Assembly: GCA_964514285.1 (NCBI GenBank)
Contig: CAZEQC010000012.1
Coordinates: 1-64,000 of the forward strand
Direction: 5' to 3'
DNA from: SKLM01 sp964514285
GTDB lineage: Bacteria > Chloroflexota > Anaerolineae > B4-G1
DNA: 64,000 bases
Part shown: in pieces, positions 34,343 through 42,830 of the stretch
Numbering within the stretch: position 1 is the first letter of the stretch
Layout: each line of letters begins with the position of its first letter
Program-made: the position numbers and the translations under genes
The notes under the pieces: generated by a model
Database searches by the model: none
Told to the model about the DNA's origin: nothing
The model's input: the letters and a program-made list of their open reading frames with translations, nothing else

Positions 34343-36586
34343 ATGGACGATCAGCTTGAGGGCTCAGTAGAGCGTATCACCTACTACAACCAGGAAAACG
34401 GCTACTCTGTCATCCGCCTCAACGTCGAAGGTCGTTCCGATCTGGTGACCGTAGTGGGCAACCTGCCTGAGGTCCAACCTGGGGAGAGTCTCCGCCTGGA
34501 AGGACGCTGGACGAAGCACCCCCAGTACGGACGTCAGTTCAAGGCTGAATGGTGCGAACAAGTTCTCCCTGCCACCATCGAGGGTCTCAAGGCCTACCTC
34601 GGTTCTGGTATGATCAAAGGTGTTGGCCCTGTCACCGCCAAGCGCATCGTCCAACGCTTCGGGGTCGACACGCTTGACGTCCTCGACGAGAAACCTAAGC
34701 GGCTGAGAGAGGTGCTTGGCGTAGGGCCTAAGCGAGTCACTGCCATCGCCAAGGCCTGGGAGGAACAGAAACAGATCCGCCAAGTGATGATGTTCCTTCA
34801 AAGCCACGGCGTCTCCACCAATCTGGCGGTCAAGATCTACAAGACCTACGGGGATGATGCACTCCAGGTGGTGCAAGAGGATCCTTATCGACTCGCCCGG
34901 GACATCTGGGGCGTGGGATTCAAGACCGCCGACAAGGTAGCCCAGGACCTGGGTCTCCCTCACGATGCGCCCTCCCGGGTGCAGGCCGGCGTGGCGTACG
35001 CGTTGAGCCAACTGGCTGACCAGGGTCACGTCTACGTGCCGGAGGAGGAGTTGGTGACCGAGGCGGCCCCCCTCCTGGAGGTGGAACCCAGGCTGATCAA
35101 GGACGCCATCGGGGAACTCGACACCGACCAGGTCGTGCAGCGCGAGACGCTCCGCTATCCCAGCCTCGAGGAAGGAAAAGACCCCAAAGACACCCCCACA
35201 GCAAACTTCTATGTGCGTGAAGAGGAGGCCGTCTACCTGGCACCATTCTACTATGGCGAGGTAGGGGTTACCAACCGGTTGCGAGATCTCCTGGACGATC
35301 CCAATACGCGTCTGGCGCCCTTCCGCAGTGTCGATTGGAATGCTCTCCTTCCGCAAATCACCCGCGATGCAGCGATTGAGCTCTCCACCGAGCAGCAGCG
35401 CGCCGTACGAACAGCTCTGACGAACAAAATAACCGTTCTCACAGGCGGCCCCGGGACAGGTAAAACGGTCACCGTGCGCACCGTCATCGCCGCGCTGGAG
35501 GCATTCCATCGCAAATACGCGCTCTGCGCTCCCACAGGTCGCGCCGCCAAGCGCCTTTCCGAGGCCACTGATCGGCCAGCTAAGACCGTCCACCGCCTCT
35601 TGGAGTACTCGCCACAGCAGGGCTTTCAGCGGAACGAGGAGGTCCCGTTGGAGATCGATTGTCTCATCGTCGATGAGGCCTCCATGCTCGACTTACTGCT
35701 GACTAACCGCTTGCTCAAGGCCGTGAAGACAGCGACGCACGTCCTCTTCGTCGGGGACGTGGATCAGCTACCTTCTGTGGGAGCTGGAGACGTGTTGCGT
35801 GACATCATTGCTTCGGACCGCGTCGCTGTGGTGGAGCTGACCAAGATCTTCCGGCAGGCCGCGAACAGCGGTATCGTGGTCAACGCGCACCGCATCAATC
35901 AGGGGCAGTTTCCCATCCTCAACGAGTTCGGCGACTTCTACTACTTCTCAAAGGAAGAGCCTGAGGAAGCAGCCACGCTCCTCGTCGACATCGTGAAGCG
36001 CCGTATCCCGCGGAAGTTCAAGCTCGACCCGATGGATGACGTGCAGGTGATGGCGCCCATGTACCGCGGAGCCTGTGGAGTATCTAACTTGAACGAGATC
36101 CTCCAGAAAGCCCTCAATCCCCCAGCAGCGCGCAAGCGGGAGAAACAAGTGGGGGGCCGCATCTTCCGTGTCGGTGACAAGGTAATGCAGACCCGAAACA
36201 ACTACGACAAGGATATCTACAACGGCGACATCGGACGCGTGCTGCGCATCAACACCGTGGAACAGACTCTGACTGTCCGCATCGATGAGCGTCCAAACCG
36301 GGGCCGTTCCATCATCTACGACTGGGTCGAATTGGATGAGCTGGTGCACGCTTTTGCCATTTCGGTCCATAAGAGCCAGGGAAGCGAGTATACCGCCGTC
36401 GTCTTGCCCATTCTGACCCAGCACTATCTCCTCCTCCAGCGCAATCTATTGTACACCGCGGTCACCCGAGCAAAGCAGCTGGTCGTGCTGGTGGGTACAC
36501 GTAAGGCCATCTGGATCGCCGTGAAGAACGATAAGGTGAGCGAGCGGTATTCGGGGCTCAGCGTAAGACTCCGGGAGAGAACGTGA
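34343..36586 (+). CDS. recD2: RecD2-type ATP-dependent DNA helicase
   Basis: A 5'-3' helicase of the RecD-like (YrrC) class that works without RecBC. From ATG 34343 it has 747 residues. The N-terminal OB region (MDDQLEGSVERITYYNQENGYSV) is family-typical. Two helix-hairpin-helix segments follow near 95-135, then Walker A GGPGTGKTVT near residue 370 and CAPTGRAAKR, with DEASMLDL as Walker B. FVGDVDQLPSVGAGDVL and the C-terminal SVHKSQGSEY and YTAVTRAK motifs complete SF1. The 12 hydrophobic residues encoded upstream in frame are not conserved, so the later ATG is preferred despite no SD. Confidence 0.93.
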   Translation: MDDQLEGSVERITYYNQENGYSVIRLNVEGRSDLVTVVGNLPEVQPGESLRLEGRWTKHPQYGRQFKAEWCEQVLPATIEGLKAYLGSGMIKGVGPVTAKRIVQRFGVDTLDVLDEKPKRLREVLGVGPKRVTAIAKAWEEQKQIRQVMMFLQSHGVSTNLAVKIYKTYGDDALQVVQEDPYRLARDIWGVGFKTADKVAQDLGLPHDAPSRVQAGVAYALSQLADQGHVYVPEEELVTEAAPLLEVEPRLIKDAIGELDTDQVVQRETLRYPSLEEGKDPKDTPTANFYVREEEAVYLAPFYYGEVGVTNRLRDLLDDPNTRLAPFRSVDWNALLPQITRDAAIELSTEQQRAVRTALTNKITVLTGGPGTGKTVTVRTVIAALEAFHRKYALCAPTGRAAKRLSEATDRPAKTVHRLLEYSPQQGFQRNEEVPLEIDCLIVDEASMLDLLLTNRLLKAVKTATHVLFVGDVDQLPSVGAGDVLRDIIASDRVAVVELTKIFRQAANSGIVVNAHRINQGQFPILNEFGDFYYFSKEEPEEAATLLVDIVKRRIPRKFKLDPMDDVQVMAPMYRGACGVSNLNEILQKALNPPAARKREKQVGGRIFRVGDKVMQTRNNYDKDIYNGDIGRVLRINTVEQTLTVRIDERPNRGRSIIYDWVELDELVHAFAISVHKSQGSEYTAVVLPILTQHYLLLQRNLLYTAVTRAKQLVVLVGTRKAIWIAVKNDKVSERYSGLSVRLRERT

Positions 36587-36674
36587 TAGAGGACGCGTCA
36601 GATCAAGAATCTGCACCAATCACAAAGAGCAATGAATCGGACATCGAAATCGCGTACGATCTATGGAGTCAACA

Positions 36675-37319
36675 ATGAAGAGAGAAGAAGAACAGTCCCA
36701 GACGTGCGAGGAGACGTGCCCTGAAACCCACGAAGAGGCGTACTCCGAGGCGTATGAGGAGGCATTACGTCTGACCGTGGTCGCTCACCGGCAACAGGTA
36801 CGGAAAGGAAGCGGACTTCCCTACATCATCCACCCTGTTCACGTCTCCGTCATTCTGCTGCGCCACGGTTTTTCGACCGAAGCAGCCATCGCCGGATTGC
36901 TTCACGACATCGTCGAGGACCAGGGCTACGCTCTGGCTGAGATTGTGGAGCAATTCGGGCCTCGGGTGGCGGAGATGGTCGACGCCCTTTCAGAGCGCAA
37001 GTACAACGCTCGGGGCGAGAAACGGGCTTGGAAGGTGCGCAAGCGTGAGGCCCTGGAGCAGATACGAACTGCCAGTAGAGGCGCCGTGGCGGTCAAGGCC
37101 GCTGACGCCCTCCACAATGCCAAGAGCTTCCTGGAGGACCTGGAGCAAAAGGGACCACAGATCTGGCGAAACTTCAACCAGGGGGCCGGGCCTCAGCTGG
37201 CTTATTACCGCAGGATCGTCGAGGTCAGCAGGGAGAGTCTGGGAACCCATCCTCTTATAGAAGAGCTGGACGAAGCTGTGGGTCGCTTGGCGCAGGCGAT
37301 CAGAGAGACCGGCGGGTAA
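36675..37319 (+). CDS. Small HD-domain protein, MESH1-like alarmone (p)ppGpp hydrolase candidate
   Basis: The 214-residue protein contains only the hydrolase half of RelA/SpoT-type enzymes. Metal-binding residues line up as His53 (IIHPVHV), His77-Asp78 (LLHDIVED) and Asp144 (KAADALHN), with the Glu81-Asp82 pair. No synthetase, TGS or ACT domain is present. Relatives (small alarmone hydrolases) remove the 3'-pyrophosphate of ppGpp or of NADPH in vitro; the substrate here is inferred. The N-terminal 30 residues are Glu-rich. GGAG six bases before ATG 36675 makes this a better start than ATG 36663. It ends convergent with htrA. Confidence 0.75.
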   Translation: MKREEEQSQTCEETCPETHEEAYSEAYEEALRLTVVAHRQQVRKGSGLPYIIHPVHVSVILLRHGFSTEAAIAGLLHDIVEDQGYALAEIVEQFGPRVAEMVDALSERKYNARGEKRAWKVRKREALEQIRTASRGAVAVKAADALHNAKSFLEDLEQKGPQIWRNFNQGAGPQLAYYRRIVEVSRESLGTHPLIEELDEAVGRLAQAIRETGG

Positions 37320-37351
37320 GACATCTTCGCCCCGAAATCCCCCTCAATGAG

Positions 37352-38539
37352 CTAAGACGGTCGCTCCTGCAACATTACCGTCACAGTCTGTTCCTCGCCG
37401 TCACGCACAAACGTCACCCCCACAGCGTCCCCCACCCGCGTCTGGGTCTCCAGGTAGACCGTCAGATCCTGGTAATCGTCGATCGGCTCGCCATCGACCG
37501 CGATAATGACGTCACCTCCCAGGGGAACGCGATAGCGACCGATTTGCACCGCCCGATCACCGCCGCGGATCCCAGCTTGGTCGGCGGGCCCACCGCGGAC
37601 GATCTGCAGTACCAGCACACCTCTATCCACCGGAACGTCCATACCAGCCTCGCGAAAGGCTCGAGCTCGATCTGGCGTCAGCGAGATCGGCTCGATACCC
37701 AGCCAGGGATGCGGATAGCGTCCCCAGGCGATTAGTTGCGGCACCACACGCCGCACGGTGTTAGCCGGTACGGCAAATCCTACACCGGCGTTAGCCTGGC
37801 TCGGGCTGACAATCTGAGAGTTCACACCGATCACGCGTCCCTTCAGGTCGAGGAGGGGACCGCCAGAGTTGCCTGGATTGATAGCCGCGTCGGTCTGAAT
37901 GACCTCTCCAATGAAGTTGTTCTCCGGACCCTTGATCACTCGCCCCAGTGAGCTGATGACGCCGACAGTCAGAGTCCGTTCTAACCCGAAGGGATTGCCA
38001 ATAGCGACAACGAATTGGCCCACGGTGAGCGCGTCCGAGTTCCCCAAAGGAACCGCCTGTGGCAGACCCTCGGCGTCGATCTGGATCACAGCCAAGTCAT
38101 TGGTTGGATCCTCTCCAACGACCTCAGCTGAGTACGTGTCGCCGTCGGCCAGCGTCACCGAAAGCTCCTCTGCATCCTCTATCACGTGATAGTTTGTGAC
38201 GATGTGGCCCTCATCATCGTAGATGAAACCAGATCCAGTGCCCTCCTGAGGCACTGGGTTGAAGAAGAAATCGTACGCATAGGTGACGCTGGTGATGTTG
38301 ACCACCGCCGATCCCGTCTCTCCATAGACGGCCTCCACCTGGGCCTCCAGAGCGTTGGCAGGCTGCTCCGCTGCCACCGGCGTCTGGGGAGGGGCCGGGG
38401 TGGGCGTCGGAGGCGGAGCCGTCGGCGTAGACGTGCCGAGCAGCATCTGACTGGAGAGACTACACCCCAACGCTCCACCCAGCAATGCGGCGACAATGAT
38501 CAGAATGGGGGCGCCGACCTTTTCGCGCTCGCTCATCAT
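37352..38539 (-). CDS. HtrA/DegP-type serine protease with one PDZ domain, membrane-anchored
   Basis: A trypsin-like quality-control protease. The 395 residues start with a hydrophobic anchor (about 10-30) containing a Cys that only loosely fits a lipobox. A Pro/Thr-rich extracytoplasmic linker follows to about residue 60. The catalytic triad is His118 (NYHVIED), Asp148 (NDLAVI) and Ser225 (GNSGGPL). A single PDZ domain (about 275-385) contains the GDVIIAVDGEPI signature. ATG 38539 has GAGGGGG five bases upstream. It is the last gene of the dnaK-grpE-dnaJ set, which suggests joint heat-stress expression; the 24-bp tandem repeat sits in the short gap to dnaJ. Confidence 0.92.
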   Translation of the reverse strand: MMSEREKVGAPILIIVAALLGGALGCSLSSQMLLGTSTPTAPPPTPTPAPPQTPVAAEQPANALEAQVEAVYGETGSAVVNITSVTYAYDFFFNPVPQEGTGSGFIYDDEGHIVTNYHVIEDAEELSVTLADGDTYSAEVVGEDPTNDLAVIQIDAEGLPQAVPLGNSDALTVGQFVVAIGNPFGLERTLTVGVISSLGRVIKGPENNFIGEVIQTDAAINPGNSGGPLLDLKGRVIGVNSQIVSPSQANAGVGFAVPANTVRRVVPQLIAWGRYPHPWLGIEPISLTPDRARAFREAGMDVPVDRGVLVLQIVRGGPADQAGIRGGDRAVQIGRYRVPLGGDVIIAVDGEPIDDYQDLTVYLETQTRVGDAVGVTFVRDGEEQTVTVMLQERPS

Positions 38540-38548
38540 CAAAGCCCC

Positions 38549-38596
38549 CTCAGGATAAGCTCCGCAGTTCCTCTCAGGATAAGCTCCGCAGTTCCT
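38549..38596 (-). repeat. Perfect 24-bp tandem duplication spanning the dnaJ stop codon
   Basis: The unit CTCAGGATAAGCTCCGCAGTTCCT occupies 38549-38572 and 38573-38596 without mismatch (written in plus orientation, two 24-base copies). It duplicates the last codons and the stop of dnaJ, so the same seven residues and stop recur in frame just after the real stop. The downstream copy abuts the htrA SD. Confidence 0.85.
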
Positions 38597-39578
38597 CGAA
38601 GAGCTCGCGCTGGCGCGGCGTGAGGTCCGCCGGGAGTCGCACGTTCATCTCAGCATAGAGATCGCCGTGCTCCTCTGGGTTTCGCAGCTTGGGCATTCCC
38701 TTCCCCCGCAGCCGGAAGACCTGACCGTTCTGTGTGCCCGAGGGAATGGTCAGCATAACAGATCCATTCATCGTCGGCACCCGGGCTTCTCCCCCCAAAA
38801 CCGCCGTGTAGAGATCGACCGTCACGACCGTTCGCAAGTCGTCGCCCTCGCGCTCAAACTGTTCATCCGATCGCACATTGACGTGGAGATAGAGATCCCC
38901 CGCCTCTCCGCCGGCTGCTCCCACTCCTCCTTCACCAGACACCCGAACACGTGTCCCTGTGCGAGCACCCGGGGGGATCTTGACCTCTAACCGACGTCCA
39001 TCTTTCTGCAGAATCCGCGTGGTGCCAGCATAGGCCTCACGCAGACTTATGTCGACCGCTTGTTCGTAGTCCTGACCGCGTCGTGCGCGGGCCTGATAAT
39101 CAAACCCTCCAGGGCTGGCCCGCGTCCCAGCTGCACCGCTTCGCGGCGCACCGCGTGGCGCAGTTCCTCCCATCCCCCCGAAGATCTGAGTGAAGAAATC
39201 GGAGAAGGGGCTGCCGCCGCCGAAGAGATCCTCTAGATCTTCCGGCGTCCCTTGACGCACGTGGACACGCTGTGGCCCTGCCCCGGCCGGGCCGCCAGCC
39301 GTCGTCCACTGCCCCCAGTCGAAACCACCAGGCCGGCCCCCACCTTGCTGGTAGCTCTGCCAATTCGCTCCCAGCCGATCGTACTTCCGACGTTTCTCGG
39401 GGTCGGAAAGCACCTCGTAAGCTTCGTTGATCTGCTTGAACCGCTCCTCGGCCTCCGAATCGTTCGGGTTGACGTCTGGATGATGCTTACGCGCGAGTTG
39501 ACGGAAGGCACGACGGATTTCGTCCTGCTCAGCGTCCTCACTTACACCCAGGATGTCATAGTAGTCTCTATACTCCAT
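38574..39578 (-). CDS. dnaJ: DnaJ-type co-chaperone lacking the zinc-finger domain (CbpA-like)
   Basis: Stimulates DnaK ATPase and delivers substrates. The 334 residues have an N-terminal J domain (MEYRDYYDILGVS; HPD at 33-35), a Gly/Phe-rich linker (about 70-160), and C-terminal substrate-binding domains with VKIPPGARTGTRVRVSGEG. The four CxxCxGxG repeats of classical DnaJ are absent, so structurally it is CbpA/DnaJ type II, although it occupies the dnaJ position. The linker is unusually rich in Gly and Ala. It follows grpE after a 186-base gap containing a hairpin. Confidence 0.92.
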   Translation of the reverse strand: MEYRDYYDILGVSEDAEQDEIRRAFRQLARKHHPDVNPNDSEAEERFKQINEAYEVLSDPEKRRKYDRLGANWQSYQQGGGRPGGFDWGQWTTAGGPAGAGPQRVHVRQGTPEDLEDLFGGGSPFSDFFTQIFGGMGGTAPRGAPRSGAAGTRASPGGFDYQARARRGQDYEQAVDISLREAYAGTTRILQKDGRRLEVKIPPGARTGTRVRVSGEGGVGAAGGEAGDLYLHVNVRSDEQFEREGDDLRTVVTVDLYTAVLGGEARVPTMNGSVMLTIPSGTQNGQVFRLRGKGMPKLRNPEEHGDLYAEMNVRLPADLTPRQRELFEELRSLS

Positions 39579-39703
39579 ACCACCTCTATCGTCTCGGTAG
39601 GGTCACCGCTGAAGACAGCCCCCACGCGCCGATACCTCGTAGCTTATGGCTGTCGAGTGTGACGGGCTCTTCAACAGACACTCTTGGGCACATATGTCGC
39701 GCT

Positions 39704-39737
39704 GCACGGCCTGGATAAGTATCCACCCAGGCCGTGC
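39704..39737 (-). repeat. Perfect 11-bp inverted repeat between grpE and dnaJ
   Basis: GCACGGCCTGG (39704-39714) and CCAGGCCGTGC (39727-39737) are exact complements around a 12-base loop, 27 bases after the grpE stop. There is no T run after it, so readthrough into dnaJ is expected. It could be a stability or processing hairpin that sets lower dnaJ expression. Confidence 0.6.
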
Positions 39738-39764
39738 TATGCGCAACCTCCCAGACTCGTCGTC

Positions 39765-40409
39765 CTATTTGGCCACGATCACACGAGACGGCCGCAGGAG
39801 CCGGCCGTCTAGACGATACCCCGACTGCGTCACGTCCACGACGGTGCCTTGCTCCGCCTCGACGTTCTGATGGGGAACCGTCCCCACGGCTTCGTGCCAA
39901 GCCGGATCGAATGCCTGCCCCTCAGCCACAATCGACTCAACGCCCTCTTGTTTCAAGAGCTGATTCAGTGAGCGCTGGGTTACCTTCATACCTTCGCGAA
40001 GAGCTCCATGCTCATCACTCTCGACCCTCAACGCCCGCTCCAGGTCGTCTGCAATCATTAGAAAGTTCCGTAGCAGCCGTGCCCGGTCCGCCTCAATGCG
40101 ATCCTCAGCCAAGCGACGCTGCCGCTTGCGGAAGTTCTCGATCTCAGCTTGGAGGCGTAACGCTCGATCGCGCCACATCTCGAGGTCCTCTTCAAGTGCC
40201 TCGATCTTCTCCTGCTGGGCCTGAGCGCCATCCTCTCCCGCCTGTCTTGACGACCGTGTGACCGGATCCCTCTCCGTCGCAGCCACTGGCTCCTGCTCGA
40301 CGACGGCAGGTTCGGACTCGGTGGCCACACGCTTCTTCTCTGTCACTTCCTGATCTGACCGATCGTCTGACCCTCTCACTCGGATCGGTACGCGCACTCG
40401 TTTGTTCAT
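39765..40409 (-). CDS. grpE: GrpE nucleotide-exchange factor
   Basis: Releases ADP from DnaK. The 214 residues have a long, charged, probably disordered N-terminus (1-75), a coiled-coil helix (about 75-135: ALEEDLEMWRDRALRLQAEIENFRKR) and the beta-wing domain with GVESI, FDPAWHEAV and GYRLDGRLLRPSRVIVAK. These are family signatures. It starts 87 bases after the dnaK stop in a dnaK-grpE-dnaJ order, rather than the grpE-first order of many Firmicutes. No hrcA gene is present in the window. Confidence 0.94.
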   Translation of the reverse strand: MNKRVRVPIRVRGSDDRSDQEVTEKKRVATESEPAVVEQEPVAATERDPVTRSSRQAGEDGAQAQQEKIEALEEDLEMWRDRALRLQAEIENFRKRQRRLAEDRIEADRARLLRNFLMIADDLERALRVESDEHGALREGMKVTQRSLNQLLKQEGVESIVAEGQAFDPAWHEAVGTVPHQNVEAEQGTVVDVTQSGYRLDGRLLRPSRVIVAK

Positions 40410-40496
40410 AGGTTCCCTACTTCAGCAGAAGCGGTAGATTGGTCCCCGGTGTGCCAAGCGTCTTCTAGAGCCGGCTCCCAATCTACCGCACTGAGT

Positions 40497-42434
40497 CTAT
40501 ACTTCGTGGAATTCGCCTTCGACGACTTCCTCTTCTTCTTCGCCGCCACCCTCGTGACCAGCGCTGGGGCCAGCCTGAGGTCCAGCTTGCGGGCCTGCCT
40601 GGGCGCCGCCAGCGGCTGCCTGCTGCTGGGCGTACATCGCCTGTCCAATAGCCTGGCTGGCCTGCTGAAGCTGCTCAATCAGGCTCTCGATGCGATTCTT
40701 GTCATCGGCGTCCTTAGCCTCTTTCAGATCTTCGATGATGCCCTCGATACGGTTGCGGTCCGAGGCTGAAACCTGATCGCCCAAGTCACGCAAGGACTTC
40801 TCCATCTGATAGATCAGCTGATCGGCTTTGTTGCGAGCCTCAATCAGCTCCTTACGCCGTCGATCTTCCGAGGCATGGCGTTTGGCTTCCTTCACCATCT
40901 CATCCACGTCGTCTTCGCTCAAGTTCGTGGTGGCCTCGATGGTGACTTTCTGCTCCTTGCCCGTAGCCTTGTCCTGAGCCGATACGTTCAAGATACCGTC
41001 AGCGTCGATATCGAACGTGACCTCAATCTGCGGGACGCCACGTGGCGCTGGGGGAATGCCCTCCAGGTTGAAGCGTCCTAGACTCATATTGTCCGCGGCC
41101 ATCGGTCGCTCACCCTGCAGGACGTGAATCGTCACTGCCGTCTGACCATCCTCAGCCGTGGAAAAAGTCTCGCTCTTGCGCACCGGAATAGTGGTATTAC
41201 GCTCGATGATCGGCGTCATGACACCGCCCAGGGTCTCAACGCCCAGTGTCAGCGGCGTGACGTCGAGCAACAGCACATCCTTCACCTCGCCACCCAGCAC
41301 ACCAGCCTGAATGGCCGCGCCGACCGAGACGACCTCGTCTGGATTCACGCCCTTATGCGGCTCCTTGCCGCCGGTCAAATCTCGCACCAAATCCTGGATC
41401 ATAGGCATACGCGTGGCGCCGCCGACCAGAACAACCTCATCCAGCTCGCCTTGAGACAGATCAGCATCGGATAACGCTTGTTCGAAAGGCTCGCGACAGC
41501 GCTGAACCAGATCCTCTGTCAGTTGTTCCAGCTTAGCCCGCGTCAGCTTCATCTGGAGATGCTTGGGACCGGAGGCATCCGCGGTGATAAAGGGCAGGTT
41601 AATCTCCGTCTCCAGGACCGTCGAGAGCTCAATCTTGGCCTTCTCCGCCGCCTCCTTCAAACGCTGCAAGGCCTGGCGATCTTCGCGCAGGTCGATACCC
41701 TGTTCTTTCTTGAACTCCTTGGCGACGTAATCCGTGATGCGCTGATCCCAGTCATCGCCGCCCAAGAACGTGTCACCACTGGTGGATCGCACCTCGACGA
41801 CACCCTCACCGACGTCCAGGATGGAAACGTCGAACGTACCGCCGCCTAGGTCGAAGACCAGAATCGTCTCGTCTTCCTCTTTGTTCAAACCATAGGCCAG
41901 GCTTGCAGCCGTGGGCTCGTTGATGATGCGGAGCACCTCCAGACCTGCAATCTTGCCCGCATCCTTAGTCGCCTGCCTCTGGCTATCGTTGAAGTACGCC
42001 GGGACCGTGATCACTGCCTGCGTCACATCTTCACCAAGATAGGCCTCTGCGTCTTTCTTCAGCTTACGCAGGACCATAGCGGAAATCTCCTGGGGCGTGT
42101 ACTCCTTATCCTTTACTGGCACGTAGACGCGTGCATCGTTGGATGGCCCCTGGACGATCTCATAGGGTAACACATCGCGTGCCTTCTCAACCTCAGGTTC
42201 ATCATATCGACGGCCCATCAGCCGCTTGATGGAGAAAACCGTGTTATCCGGGTTGACCACAGCCTGCCGTTTGGCAACTTGGCCTACCAACCGCTCGCCG
42301 CTGTCGTTGAACGCGACAATTGACGGGCACAAACGGCCGCCTTCGGCGGTTGGAATCACGGTGGGCTCGCCCCCCTCCATCACAGAGGCAACCGAGTTCG
42401 TAGTACCCAAATCAATACCGATGATTTTGCTCAT
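40497..42434 (-). CDS. dnaK: Hsp70 chaperone DnaK
   Basis: ATP-dependent protein-folding chaperone. The 645 residues start GIDLGTTNS and have the phosphate-binding VFDLGGGTFDVSIL, the VLLLDVTPLTLGVE linker, and a beta-sandwich substrate domain followed by an alpha-helical lid. The C-terminus has a Gly/Ala/Gln-rich stretch and ends in an acidic EEEEEVVEG run. GGGAGGGAG lies immediately before ATG 42434. I see no CIRCE (TTAGCACTC dyad) or HAIR operator upstream by eye, so the heat-shock control is not evident from sequence alone. Confidence 0.97.
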   Translation of the reverse strand: MSKIIGIDLGTTNSVASVMEGGEPTVIPTAEGGRLCPSIVAFNDSGERLVGQVAKRQAVVNPDNTVFSIKRLMGRRYDEPEVEKARDVLPYEIVQGPSNDARVYVPVKDKEYTPQEISAMVLRKLKKDAEAYLGEDVTQAVITVPAYFNDSQRQATKDAGKIAGLEVLRIINEPTAASLAYGLNKEEDETILVFDLGGGTFDVSILDVGEGVVEVRSTSGDTFLGGDDWDQRITDYVAKEFKKEQGIDLREDRQALQRLKEAAEKAKIELSTVLETEINLPFITADASGPKHLQMKLTRAKLEQLTEDLVQRCREPFEQALSDADLSQGELDEVVLVGGATRMPMIQDLVRDLTGGKEPHKGVNPDEVVSVGAAIQAGVLGGEVKDVLLLDVTPLTLGVETLGGVMTPIIERNTTIPVRKSETFSTAEDGQTAVTIHVLQGERPMAADNMSLGRFNLEGIPPAPRGVPQIEVTFDIDADGILNVSAQDKATGKEQKVTIEATTNLSEDDVDEMVKEAKRHASEDRRRKELIEARNKADQLIYQMEKSLRDLGDQVSASDRNRIEGIIEDLKEAKDADDKNRIESLIEQLQQASQAIGQAMYAQQQAAAGGAQAGPQAGPQAGPSAGHEGGGEEEEEVVEGEFHEV

Positions 42435-42830
42435 ATCTCCCTCCCACTACATAATACCTTAAGTATGCCTTCAACCATCCTCTTAAAGCTTTCCAAAACG
42501 TGCCATAGAATTCATCTATGCTGGCATCGTGCTGCCGTATGAATGCCCGTGCACAGCTTATGCTATCAGACATTTTACCTGTTTTGTGAATTGACTATAC
42601 CTGAAGGGCATTAGAAAGGGATAAGAGTGACGTTAGCGTGGCATAAGACCGGGGGATGGATGAGCCCCCCACCAGAGTCGATCACCTCAGCAATGAAGAC
42701 CAGACGCGCCCTGCATCTTGACGTATGGACAAGTCCCTGTATACTGGGTTGATAGTGACGTACCGACCGTGGGACAAATTGAGTCTTCTTACAGCGCCAG
42801 TGACGCAGGACAAACGAACTCGAGGGATAT
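42435..42830. other. Divergent intergenic region between dnaK and the hybrid kinase
   Basis: About 396 bases without a convincing gene. Minus-strand hexamers near 42450-42465 resemble a weak dnaK promoter (TTGAAG), but the spacing is poor. A short G5/C5 hairpin lies near 42651-42669. No CIRCE, HAIR or other known heat-shock operator was recognised. Short frames near 42720 lack support. Confidence 0.4.

Noticed and set aside
34364..35593. 409-residue minus-strand frame opposite recD2
   Set aside because: Overlaps a helicase with clear SF1 motifs; no SD or recognisable domain on the minus strand.
42435..42480. CIRCE or HAIR heat-shock operator upstream of dnaK
   Set aside because: CTTAAG near 42468 is only a six-base palindrome; neither TTAGCACTC nor CTTGAGT dyads are present.
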